Source: Pseudomonadota bacterium
GTDB lineage: Bacteria > Pseudomonadota > Gammaproteobacteria > Halothiobacillales > Halothiobacillaceae
DNA: 15,342 nt
Direction of reading: 5' to 3'
Assembly: GCA_021795795.1 (NCBI GenBank)
Contig: JAJYPA010000153.1
Coordinates: 1 to 15,342, forward strand
Numbering within the stretch: the first letter of the stretch is position 1; each line of letters begins with the position of its first letter. Under the pieces are notes generated by a model, which saw only the letters and a list, made by a program, of their open reading frames with translations, ran no database searches and had not been told where the DNA came from. Positions 1 to 7,271 of the stretch are shown here, one piece after another. A program made the position numbers and the translations under genes.

Positions 1-39
1 ATCGCCAACACCACCAGGGCTTATCCCTTCTTTCAACAT
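1..39 (-). CDS. ctaB: Probable start of heme O synthase (protoheme IX farnesyltransferase), cut by window edge
   Basis: Only the first 13 codons are visible, reading MLKEGISPGGVGD, so the call rests mainly on context. The ATG at 39-37 lies 14 bp after the stop of the ctaA-like gene and is preceded by a GAGG ribosome site about eight bases upstream. Heme O synthase makes the heme O that CtaA converts to heme A, and ctaA-ctaB is the order I recall for the oxidase-maturation cluster of A. ferrooxidans. Translational linkage to the upstream gene is likely. The product cannot be confirmed from so few residues. Confidence 0.45.
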   Translation of the reverse strand, partial: MLKEGISPGGVGD

Positions 40-53
40 AGCAGCAACCTCAT

Positions 54-1010
54 TCAACGCCATTGCAAAACAATGGCGAGACACATGAGCAAAACCATAA
101 ACTGGTGAAACGCTACCAAAATGCCAGGGTCCTTAGGTTTGAGATTGACCGCATGGAAGAGCAGAAAACCAACCGCGACCTGTGTCACCGCAAGAAAGAA
201 TGCAACAGGATAGGCGGGCATCATCCAACCAAGAGTGGCAACCAGTAACAGAGCCGCACTGACGTGGGCGACGATAGTCCACTGGGACGCCTTCCGCGGC
301 CTAACAAAAGGATCAATGGCGGTGCCGAAACCGCGCTGACCCGTGGTCATGCCCCCGAGAAAAACAGCAAGCAGCAAGGCGTGTAACGCACCTATGGCAC
401 CAAGATAAGTCCAAAAACTGAGGCCTGGATAAACAAGGCTCGTTAAATAAACGAGAAAAACACCGTATGCCAGTAGACCGTGAGTGCCATGCACAAAAGC
501 AGGGGCCCTGCCAGCGAGTACATATAGGGTTCCCATACCAAACAGCGCAGTCACCACGATTAGTGATAAGCCACTGATGGTGTTTACATTAGGGGACAAG
601 ATCACCAGCACCAGGGCCACTAGTCCGACTAAAGTCGCCACCAAACGATGGGCTGCTTCGGGATCACCACGCACCATCAGCACAACAATATTGCGGGTAT
701 AGGGCCAGCGGGTACCAAGGGATAAACCATAGCCGAACCCCTCAACGATACTACCCAGAAGAATCAGGACGATAGCAAAACCGACTTCACCGATTTCGAG
801 ACCGTTAACAATATCCGGCACTAAACCCTGATGCGTGGTGAAACCGCGCCACAATCCCGCCACCAGCGCCGTCAAAAGCATCCCGGTGATCAACCAGCCA
901 ATGATCCGCACCGTTGTCGTCAAGTCTCCTTCTACGGCATGCGGAAGATGGGTCTCCTCGCCTATTATGGTAGGGTTTCCCCTTAGTTGTTGTTTAATAT
1001 TACCCCGCAA
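54..1010 (-). CDS. ctaA: Heme A synthase, CtaA/COX15 family
   Basis: The 318-residue protein is almost wholly hydrophobic, with about eight membrane segments, close to the usual CtaA length of about 300. Heme A synthase oxidises the methyl group of heme O to form the heme A used by aa3 oxidases. Family-like marks are an ExxHR element (E118, H121, R122) at the start of a helix, and further histidines at H174/H177, H249 and H302. They are arranged as two similar half-proteins, as expected for paired heme-ligand histidines. The start is a TTG preceded by AAAAGGGTGG. No better ATG exists before the first membrane helix. The gene is separated from rus by a terminator, so it probably has its own promoter, and it serves the CoxABC oxidase encoded beside it. 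Another multi-spanning heme or quinone protein is possible, but the context favours CtaA. Confidence 0.75.
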   Translation of the reverse strand: MRGNIKQQLRGNPTIIGEETHLPHAVEGDLTTTVRIIGWLITGMLLTALVAGLWRGFTTHQGLVPDIVNGLEIGEVGFAIVLILLGSIVEGFGYGLSLGTRWPYTRNIVVLMVRGDPEAAHRLVATLVGLVALVLVILSPNVNTISGLSLIVVTALFGMGTLYVLAGRAPAFVHGTHGLLAYGVFLVYLTSLVYPGLSFWTYLGAIGALHALLLAVFLGGMTTGQRGFGTAIDPFVRPRKASQWTIVAHVSAALLLVATLGWMMPAYPVAFFLAVTQVAVGFLLFHAVNLKPKDPGILVAFHQFMVLLMCLAIVLQWR

Positions 1011-1332
1011 AATACACCACCCTTTTAAGCAGCCGCATAATCATCATTATATCTGCATTTCAATCGTATGGTTTCAACAAAGTGCCAGCCGATATACCTA
1101 ATATCATCCGAGGAATAGATGGTATCTGTAACAGCCCACCCCCAAGTATTTTATATATGGCGGGCATGCACACTAACCATTCGCAAACCATGCCAAGCTA
1201 TCACTACTGAGCGACCCCAACAAATGATAGACGGGAACCACCAAAATAACTTAGCGCAGCAAAAGACAGCAAACTGAAAAAAACGCGCCCTGACCCTGGA
1301 TCTGCAAGGCGGCCTTTTTACTGCGAAGACTG
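1011..1332. other. Intergenic region between the rus terminator and ctaA
   Basis: About 320 bp without a gene. A promoter for ctaA should lie here on the minus strand. An AT-rich TATATAAAA element at about 1149-1157 is a possible -10 region, but no convincing -35 sits at the right distance. No RNA gene or insertion sequence was recognised. Confidence 0.3.
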
Positions 1333-1372
1333 ATCAATAAAGGCCAGGGCACATTACATGCCCTAGCCTTAC
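1333..1372 (-). terminator. Rho-independent terminator of the rus operon
   Basis: Read on the minus strand, a 10-bp stem (GGCTAGGGCA with TGCCCTGGCC, one T-G wobble) encloses a 7-base loop at 1342-1368. It is followed at once by TTTATTG. It lies about 65 bp after the rus stop codon, the expected place for the end of the operon transcript. The wobble makes the hairpin perfect only in minus-strand RNA, which supports this direction. Confidence 0.8.
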
Positions 1373-1436
1373 GTCTTGCATGTGCAGGCGCCGCAATTAC
1401 AAGAATGATCTTGTGATACCGCAGTGCCCAGACCGC

Positions 1437-2000
1437 TTACTTAACGACGATCTTACCAAACATCCCCGTCGCCGCATGGCCAGGTATCTGACATACGTAG
1501 TAATAAGTGCCCGCTTTCGGGTGCCAGGTAAAGTCGGTATACCCGAACTTTCCATCCTTGGGGACCGGACTGAATCCAGTGCCCGCGACAATAGGATCAA
1601 TCACCGGCATAACCGCATAGGGCGGTCCTTTTTTAGTAATATCAAAGCTGTGACCAAATCCCTTGTTGGTGTTAATGAAGGTTACATCCACCGCCGCTCC
1701 TGCAGGGATTTCCAAAGTCGGATTCTTTTTGTCATGCACTTCAAAACTCGGGAACGGGAACCCTGGAAGAACGGCCGCCGCGACTACATGCACCGTCTTG
1801 CCGCTGTAGGTGACTGTATCACCACTGGCTTTTCCGGAGTCTTTGGCCAACATGGCTTTTACCTGGGGAAGCGTCGCTTCTTTCCACGAAGTGTCCAAAG
1901 TAGCGGCCATCGCGGTGCTCATACCCAGTGTGGCAGCCAGAATAGCAGCGGCACCAACAGATACAGACCAGTTCTTTTGCGTTTTTTTCTGCGTATTCAT
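1437..2000 (-). CDS. rus: Rusticyanin precursor, blue copper protein
   Basis: Rusticyanin is the very abundant, acid-stable, high-potential periplasmic cupredoxin that takes electrons from outer-membrane Cyc2 and passes them to Cyc1 and the aa3 oxidase. The 187-residue precursor has a signal peptide of about 32 residues ending in STAMA, leaving a mature protein of 155 residues, the known length. The type-1 copper ligands are in place: H117 in GFGHSF, then C170, H175 and M180 in YVCQIPGHAATGM (mature H85, C138, H143, M148). The sequence is nearly the same as A. ferrooxidans rusticyanin as I remember it, with differences mostly in the signal peptide and the first part of the mature protein. It is the last gene of the operon and may also have an internal promoter. 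The start ATG follows AAGGAG at a slightly long spacing. Confidence 0.97.
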   Translation of the reverse strand: MNTQKKTQKNWSVSVGAAAILAATLGMSTAMAATLDTSWKEATLPQVKAMLAKDSGKASGDTVTYSGKTVHVVAAAVLPGFPFPSFEVHDKKNPTLEIPAGAAVDVTFINTNKGFGHSFDITKKGPPYAVMPVIDPIVAGTGFSPVPKDGKFGYTDFTWHPKAGTYYYVCQIPGHAATGMFGKIVVK

Positions 2001-2038
2001 AACTTATGGTTTCTCCTTACGTTTAACATGATTTGAAC

Positions 2039-2066
2039 CAAATACCGTGGTAGAGCAAAGCGTCAA
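2039..2066 (-). promoter_or_regulatory. Candidate internal promoter for rus
   Basis: On the minus strand TTGACG (2066-2061) is separated by 16 bases from TATTTG (2044-2039), about 40 bp before the rus start. The -35 is good and the -10 is poor. Rusticyanin is needed in large excess over the oxidase, and internal transcription of rus has been discussed for A. ferrooxidans, so an extra promoter here is reasonable but not proven. Confidence 0.3.
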
Positions 2067-2134
2067 CTCTCCAGCCAGGCCACACGCTACCGCACCAGCT
2101 CCGTCACCCCAACCACCCCAACTAAACGAACACC

Positions 2135-2275
2135 TCAAAACAACAGCCTAAGCACAGCGTAATAACTGCCCAATGCTATAATAGCCCACAATAACGCGAT
2201 GATCAAGACTGTTTTTCCGTCCCACACCCCATCGTCACCATCACCACAGACCACGGAATATTCTTCTTCGGACAT
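2135..2275 (-). CDS. 46-residue single-span membrane protein of the rus operon
   Basis: I do not recognise a family. The ATG at 2275-2273 has a strong GGAGGA ribosome site six bases upstream. The frame also extends upstream to 2371, but that part has no ribosome site and would begin inside a hairpin. The product has a short acidic head (MSEEEY, then GDGDDG), a single cysteine (C10), and one long hydrophobic helix from about residue 22 to 45 that ends VLRLLF. It lies between coxD and rus in the same direction. Size, position and topology resemble small accessory subunits of heme-copper oxidases, such as CoxD or CcoQ-like proteins. A role in oxidase assembly or stability is therefore inferred, not shown. 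Confidence 0.6.
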   Translation of the reverse strand: MSEEEYSVVCGDGDDGVWDGKTVLIIALLWAIIALGSYYAVLRLLF

Positions 2276-2357
2276 GATGAATCCTCCCTCATCACACGCG
2301 GACATGCTCAACGCCATAAAACCCAAATTCACGTTGTGCCCATTCATACAGATAATC

Positions 2358-2378
2358 AGGGGGGCTATCATCCCCCCT
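2358..2378. other. G/C hairpin between coxD and the mini-gene
   Basis: AGGGGGG and CCCCCCT form a perfect 7-bp stem around a 7-base loop, 15 bp after the coxD stop codon. No T-run follows on the minus strand, so it is not a standard terminator. It could protect or process the long mRNA, or partly stop transcription before the mini-gene and rus. Confidence 0.6.
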
Positions 2379-2392
2379 CACACTTACTGAAT

Positions 2393-2587
2393 TCATCCAC
2401 CGTTAGATGGATTATTTTCAGTCTTCTTCAGGATACGTATCCGGTCTTCCTTTGCGGCCTCTTTTAATACCCACCAGAAGTATGTGCTCAAAAAAACCAC
2501 GGGGAATCCGATATACCCTGTCAACCAGAAAAATGCCGGGGTATCGGCCCCAGCCGGGATAATAAACGACAAATGCGACATATCCAT
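2393..2587 (-). CDS. coxD: aa3-type cytochrome oxidase small subunit CoxD (subunit IV)
   Basis: This 64-residue protein carries one clear membrane helix (about residues 17-43), followed by a charged cytoplasmic tail rich in K, E and R. Small subunit IV proteins of bacterial aa3 oxidases stabilise the complex and have no redox centre. The call depends on size, topology and position directly after coxC, which matches the rus operon order coxB-coxA-coxC-coxD. The start has GAGG about eight bases upstream. A second ATG two codons later is an alternative start. Confidence 0.85.
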   Translation of the reverse strand: MDMSHLSFIIPAGADTPAFFWLTGYIGFPVVFLSTYFWWVLKEAAKEDRIRILKKTENNPSNGG

Positions 2588-2629
2588 TAGTTCTACCTCA
2601 CTGTATCGTGATGACCATCCACTACAAAA

Positions 2630-3184
2630 TCATGCCAGATAGAAGATGACAAAGAAAACCACCCACAGAACAACCATCCCGCCCCAGTACATAAGCACAT
2701 TGTAGGACACCCATCGTTCTCTTTTCGCGCGCTCCGGCGTGCGGCTTCCTTTCATAATGGTCGCGAGAAACGCCAGGATGGCAGCCACGAAGTGCAACAA
2801 AAACCATCCAGTGGTGATGTCATAAATGCCTCCATAGCCACTGCTGATAGATAACGAGGTCCAACTGTAGACGATCCCGCAGATCATTATCACCGCAACA
2901 ACAAGCAGGGCTCCCATGCTGCTGAGAATGCCCTTATCATCGCCTTGATTAAGCTTTCTCTGCGCGCCAAAGACCGGCACCAAGCTGATCAACATCAGAA
3001 CGGTGAGTCCAACACCCAGACCAAAGTTCAGCGTGCTCGGGACCCCGGTCCCCCCCCACAAGAAACGCGCGAGGTCCCACATGGCAAAGACAATTGACGC
3101 AAACAGTACCAGGAAGAAGAACGCCCCCCGCTTCGCGCGCTCAGAAGCGGGATCCATTAAGCTAGCATAACCATTTTCTGCCAT
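2630..3184 (-). CDS. coxC: Cytochrome c oxidase subunit III
   Basis: Subunit III contains no metal and stabilises the catalytic core. The 184-residue protein has about five membrane helices, starting near residues 22-42, 54-72, 88-108, 127-144 and 162-182. This is the short five-helix form rather than the seven-helix mitochondrial type. A histidine-containing helix (GWFLLHFVAAILAF) matches the segment that often carries H in this family. The ATG follows a strong GGAGGA. It lies 18 bp after coxA and 42 bp before coxD, within one operon. Confidence 0.88.
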   Translation of the reverse strand: MAENGYASLMDPASERAKRGAFFFLVLFASIVFAMWDLARFLWGGTGVPSTLNFGLGVGLTVLMLISLVPVFGAQRKLNQGDDKGILSSMGALLVVAVIMICGIVYSWTSLSISSGYGGIYDITTGWFLLHFVAAILAFLATIMKGSRTPERAKRERWVSYNVLMYWGGMVVLWVVFFVIFYLA

Positions 3185-3202
3185 AATTTAATTCCTCCTA
3201 AC

Positions 3203-5086
3203 TTATTTACTGGGTGCAGAGATCCAGACAAAGGGTTCTTTTGATCCAGCAGCATAGTTGTCATTCGGGCCGACGACCTCCGGCTCCGTTCCTTCCGGGA
3301 AGGGTATATACGGCGTGGGCGATTTCATTTGCCATTCCAAACCCCTGCTGCCCCACGGGTTTGACTCAGCCTTTTCTCCACGACGCCAACTATAGACAAG
3401 GTTTGCCAGAGGGATGAGGAAGCCCGCGCCGAGTAGAAACGCAGAGATGGATATGAATAGATTGATCTCATGCAAATACGGCAGGTAGATGGCAACGCGC
3501 CGATTCATTCCGTCAATTCCGGCGATAAACATGGGGAAGAACGTGCAATTGAAGAACACAAAAAACCACCAGGCATGAAATTTTCCCCAGAACTCGTTGA
3601 TCTTGCGACCAGTGACCTTGGGGAACCACCAATACAGCGCGGCTATCCAGGTAAAAATAACGGCGCCCAGGATGGTGTAGTGGAAATGCGCAACCACCCA
3701 ATAGGTATTATGGAGCTGAAGATCCGCTGGTACATCGGCATTGAATATGCCGGTCAAGCCACCAATCAGGAAGTTCATCATGGCCATAAGCACCAACAGT
3801 ACCGCCGCATTGATTTTTAACCGCCCTCCCCAGAGGGTTCCGATGGCTGACAAATAAATAAATCCAGTGGGAATGGATACCGTTTCTGTAAAGGTCATGA
3901 ATATGGGCATGCGTGCCGGACTCACCGCGGTAAAATAGTGATGAACTCCCAGCATCGCCCCCAGCATGGAAACACCGACCAAACCCGCGATTGCCCAGTT
4001 TCTGGCAAACAGCGGACGCTTCGCCGCAGCCGGAAGAATCTCCAGCCATATGGCAAAAGCAGGAAGCGCAAAAACATATACCTCCGGGTGAAACAGGAAC
4101 CAGAACTGATCCATATAGGCCAGGGGATGACCCAGCGGTCCGGTATAGAAATGACTTCCAAGGATCATATCGGACAAATCCATGAGCGCACCCGTGAAGG
4201 TGGCCGGGGCTTCGACGATAAGAATGGTCGCGGCGGCAAATAATCCCCATACAAAGATGGGAACGCGCCCCAGGCTCATCCCCTTGGCCCGCATGTAGAC
4301 CATGGTTCCCGCGATATTGATCGCGCCCAACACCGACGCGGTAAGAAGGGTTGCGGCACCCAAGACGTAGAACACAATACCGCTGCCGCTATTCTGCGCC
4401 AATGGCGGATAACCCCACCAACCGGTTTGAAATCCTCCGATCGTTGGACTCATAAACACGGCAAAAGCCGCCGGTGGTAAGAGCCACCAGCTAAGCCCTA
4501 AGAGTTTTGGGAATACCACATTCCTGACGCCGAGCATCAAGGGCACCAGATAATAGCCAACGCCACCCACGATGACAGACGCGGCAACCGCCAGCAACAT
4601 CATCAGGCCGTGGATGCCGAAAGTCATGTTGTAATGGATCTCCGACATCCACCAACTGGTGGAATCCGGTGTCAGCAGTTCCACCCGAATAGCCATGGCT
4701 GCCAAGCCTGCGAAGAAAAACGCGACCACATTGAACACCACATACCGCACCGCCGTGGATTTTGAATCGGGCCCGAAACGAAAGTAACGTTCCACGCCAG
4801 TGTATGAAGGCGCTTCGGCCCCGCCAAATGCGCGGCGAATCCACCCTTCCCAAAGACCACTACCCATCAGCCAGCCCACCAGTCCCACAATGTACCCCAC
4901 CGTGGCAGGCAGCGGATTCACGATGACGCTCCCAAGCAACGCCGCAGTGATCCATGCCGCGGCAAAATATCCGGTCAAACCCCACAGCGTCGCGCGAAAG
5001 AGTGGAAACAGCATGCTGATCGCGAACGATGTCTTGCCACCCTCCGTCTCGTTCAGCGCTTGCGCCTGCATTTCATTGGTTGCCAT
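3203..5086 (-). CDS. coxA: Cytochrome c oxidase subunit I, aa3 type
   Basis: This is the catalytic subunit that reduces oxygen to water with electrons derived from iron. The 627-residue protein has about 14 membrane helices. Metal ligands can be placed: H159 (low-spin heme a, MTFGIHG), H333 with the linked Y337 in HPEVY, H382/H383 for CuB, H467 for heme a3 and H469 for heme a (VAHFHY). The HPEVY glutamate E335 is present. Two proton-channel residues differ from the usual aa3 pattern. The Asp at the D-channel mouth aligns with N189 (LGVRNVVFP), and the K-channel Lys after IPTG aligns with I410 (IPTGFI). An N-terminal extension of about 30 residues and a long C-terminal tail are present. The ATG follows AAGGAG. 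Confidence 0.96.
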   Translation of the reverse strand: MATNEMQAQALNETEGGKTSFAISMLFPLFRATLWGLTGYFAAAWITAALLGSVIVNPLPATVGYIVGLVGWLMGSGLWEGWIRRAFGGAEAPSYTGVERYFRFGPDSKSTAVRYVVFNVVAFFFAGLAAMAIRVELLTPDSTSWWMSEIHYNMTFGIHGLMMLLAVAASVIVGGVGYYLVPLMLGVRNVVFPKLLGLSWWLLPPAAFAVFMSPTIGGFQTGWWGYPPLAQNSGSGIVFYVLGAATLLTASVLGAINIAGTMVYMRAKGMSLGRVPIFVWGLFAAATILIVEAPATFTGALMDLSDMILGSHFYTGPLGHPLAYMDQFWFLFHPEVYVFALPAFAIWLEILPAAAKRPLFARNWAIAGLVGVSMLGAMLGVHHYFTAVSPARMPIFMTFTETVSIPTGFIYLSAIGTLWGGRLKINAAVLLVLMAMMNFLIGGLTGIFNADVPADLQLHNTYWVVAHFHYTILGAVIFTWIAALYWWFPKVTGRKINEFWGKFHAWWFFVFFNCTFFPMFIAGIDGMNRRVAIYLPYLHEINLFISISAFLLGAGFLIPLANLVYSWRRGEKAESNPWGSRGLEWQMKSPTPYIPFPEGTEPEVVGPNDNYAAGSKEPFVWISAPSK

Positions 5087-5144
5087 ACGGTATTTCTCCT
5101 TACCTAATCTTTATTCCAGATGCAGTCAAAACTTCATCGGCGCC

Positions 5145-5909
5145 TTAAAAACTATTACTTGCCACCCATGTCTTGAACTTTGCCGCGGTGACCACCTTCA
5201 CCGGGGCACGCATCAACGGATGGCCATTGCCACAGATCATGGAACATTGCACCCGGATCATCGGGTTCGTGGCGGTAGACCCCAAGGCAGTGGGTGTGAC
5301 AAACAGATGCCTTACCTCATTGGGAATGACATCCTTCTTGACCCCCCAAGCGGGAACCCAGAAGTCGTGCATGACATCCTTGGTCCGCAGCACGAAGTCT
5401 ATGGTGCGCCCCTCAGGAACCACCAGTTGGGAAACATCCGTGACACCTTGCTTTGGATAGGAAAACGTCCACTTCCATTGCTGTGCAGTCACGTCGATCA
5501 CCAGAGGATTTTTGGTGTCCATCTGGATGGCCCAAAGCTGCTCTAAGCCCACCATGCCAGGATAAATAGTGTTGGCCAGATTGATGCCAATCGCCAGGAC
5601 CAACCAAGTCACCACGAAAGGGGCCCAGGTACGTTTTTGGTTTTCCGGAATCACCGCATCCGATGCCGACGAGGCGCGGAAACGTATCGCGCTATAAACT
5701 ATCGCCCCGCCCACCAGGACGTAAAGCGCCACGGCCTGCCACATCAAATACGTGGTCGCGTCCGCCGTGATACGGGCTTGTACACTCCCCACGAGCGGCC
5801 AGTTGTTGACGCCCCAGGCGATCAGTGTTTCACCGATCGCCAAGCCCACAATCCATACCAGCACAAGGCCACGGAAAGCTTTCCATAAATTTTCTTTTGC
5901 AGCGTTCAT
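5145..5909 (-). CDS. coxB: Cytochrome c oxidase subunit II, CuA-binding
   Basis: CoxB accepts electrons from cytochrome c or a cupredoxin at a binuclear CuA site facing the periplasm and passes them to heme a of CoxA. The 254-residue protein has two or three N-terminal hydrophobic segments (about 13-31, 56-74 and 97-113), then a cupredoxin domain. The CuA ligands are H181 (VMHDFWVP), C222 and C226 (CSMIC), H230 and M233. The usual Glu between the two cysteines is M224. That position binds copper through its backbone carbonyl, so the site should still form. Aromatic entry residues W145 and W147 lie in QQWKWTF. The start has GAGAGG upstream. The gene lies 12 bp after acoP and 58 bp before coxA. 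Confidence 0.95.
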   Translation of the reverse strand: MNAAKENLWKAFRGLVLVWIVGLAIGETLIAWGVNNWPLVGSVQARITADATTYLMWQAVALYVLVGGAIVYSAIRFRASSASDAVIPENQKRTWAPFVVTWLVLAIGINLANTIYPGMVGLEQLWAIQMDTKNPLVIDVTAQQWKWTFSYPKQGVTDVSQLVVPEGRTIDFVLRTKDVMHDFWVPAWGVKKDVIPNEVRHLFVTPTALGSTATNPMIRVQCSMICGNGHPLMRAPVKVVTAAKFKTWVASNSF

Positions 5910-5921
5910 AATGCCCTCTCT

Positions 5922-6473
5922 TTAACTGCCTTGAGCTGGTAATATATCGATCACCCCATGCATTCCGTTCATGAAGTGCTGCCCGGTCTGGAGAAAACAA
6001 CCGTACTCCCATTTGCCGGGTTTATTAGGAACCACGAAACTGAAGGTGTATTTGTCGCCGCCGTTCAAACTGACGGAAAATGCGGGTATAGGTCCCGTCT
6101 GGCCACCGCTGGTAATGGGGACTCCATCAAAGAAGTTGTCTTTCCAACCGACTGCCAAGGCTTGTGATTTGGGGAAACCATTGTTGCGGGAAACCAAAGT
6201 CCGTCCGATGGAAAACTGATGCGCGATCGGCGGCGCTGATTGTGATCTATTATCAATCGTTAACTCTACCTTTTCACCGACGTGCCAGGTGAGACGATCG
6301 GGCTTGTAATAATAATTGAACTCATCAATCGTATAATGATGTATGCCATTGATGACCTGTCCAGATGAACGAGGCAATGCAACCCCTTTTTCCCATTGCA
6401 GAGCGCCCACAATAACTGCTGCACATACCGCAACAGATATGAGCACCGTAGCCGTACCTCTTCCTGCCGCCAT
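5922..6473 (-). CDS. acoP: AcoP, periplasmic cupredoxin associated with the aa3 oxidase
   Basis: AcoP is a membrane-anchored green cupredoxin found with the aa3 oxidase and Cyc1 of A. ferrooxidans. It is thought to help electron transfer or to protect the CuA site. I chose the ATG at 6473 because GGAGGA lies eight bases upstream. That start gives 183 residues and puts the likely copper ligands at H85, C159, H166 and M171, the numbering I recall for the family. A frame extension up to 6539 has no such site. A single N-terminal helix (about 8-27) anchors the protein. The C-terminal ligand loop is long (C-x6-H-x4-M), unlike the short loop of rusticyanin. It sits between cyc1 and coxB. Confidence 0.88.
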   Translation of the reverse strand: MAAGRGTATVLISVAVCAAVIVGALQWEKGVALPRSSGQVINGIHHYTIDEFNYYYKPDRLTWHVGEKVELTIDNRSQSAPPIAHQFSIGRTLVSRNNGFPKSQALAVGWKDNFFDGVPITSGGQTGPIPAFSVSLNGGDKYTFSFVVPNKPGKWEYGCFLQTGQHFMNGMHGVIDILPAQGS

Positions 6474-6579
6474 ACTTCTATTCCTCCGCGCAAACGTGCA
6501 TAACCTACGCACAGCCCCAACCGACGTAGAGCAACTCAAGGTTCCACGTCAGTTGAGATATGAGTTCCTTTAGTAATCG

Positions 6580-7260
6580 TTACAAAGACGAGAGATAAGC
6601 CGCTACATCCTTCATCTGTGCTACGGTTATATTTTTCGCAATCTGGTTCATCAGGCTATTTACCCGCGTGCCATTATGGAAATACGTCAATTGCTGGACA
6701 ATATATCCATACCGCTGACCCGCCAAACGAGGGAATGCCCCCGCCCCTTGACCATCCGATCCATGGCACTCCATACAGGCTGGGATCTGCGCAGCGGCAA
6801 CACCCTGGTTAAAGATGATCTTTCCCTCTTTAATGCCCGCATGTTTGATTCCACTGCTTTGCATCGGTGGTTTCTGGGCCGCGAAATAACTGGCCAGATC
6901 TTTCATCTCGGCAGCAGTCAGAGATTGGGCCACCGGCCACATATAAATCTCACCATTCTGATCCGCTCGAGACCGGTCCTTAAATTGCTTCAACTGTAAC
7001 TCTAAATAGCCCTTATGTTGTCCGGCCAAACGAGGGATGATCGGATAGAGCGTGTTATGACCTGTCATACCATGGCATACCATACAGTCGCTGGAAACAC
7101 GGTATGGAGCCGGTCCTCCCGCGGCGTTCGCCTGTCCAGCCATCGCCAGAAGCGAGCCCAGTATAAACAGCGCTGCTGGTTTGCCCATCGTTCTTTTTTG
7201 TTTGGTTACACCGCTCTGCCCCTTATCCGGGAGCCCGGGGTTGTTTACATGTGTCATCAT
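6580..7260 (-). CDS. cyc1: Cyc1, diheme c4-type cytochrome
   Basis: Cyc1 is the membrane-attached periplasmic cytochrome c4 that hands electrons from rusticyanin to the aa3 oxidase. The ATG at 7260 has GGAG at good spacing, overlapping the cyc2 stop. The longer frame to 7287 lies inside cyc2 and is not needed. The 226-residue product has an N-terminal hydrophobic segment (about 27-45) that may be a signal or an anchor. Two similar heme domains follow: C59-C62-H63 (CMVCH) and C162-C165-H166 (CMECH). Candidate axial methionines are M107 (IYMWPVA) and M204 (SLMNQIAKN). Each domain has the PRLAGQ motif of c4 cytochromes. Translational coupling to cyc2 is likely. Confidence 0.95.
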   Translation of the reverse strand: MMTHVNNPGLPDKGQSGVTKQKRTMGKPAALFILGSLLAMAGQANAAGGPAPYRVSSDCMVCHGMTGHNTLYPIIPRLAGQHKGYLELQLKQFKDRSRADQNGEIYMWPVAQSLTAAEMKDLASYFAAQKPPMQSSGIKHAGIKEGKIIFNQGVAAAQIPACMECHGSDGQGAGAFPRLAGQRYGYIVQQLTYFHNGTRVNSLMNQIAKNITVAQMKDVAAYLSSL

Positions 7261-7271
7261 GTCTTCGTCTC

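Noticed and set aside
2276..2371. Longer version of the mini-protein starting at 2371
   Set aside because: The upstream part would start in the hairpin loop without a ribosome site, whereas the ATG at 2275 has a strong GGAGGA.
4800..5546. Plus-strand frame of 248 codons across coxA and coxB
   Set aside because: It is antisense to two clear oxidase genes with metal-binding motifs and shows no domain of its own.
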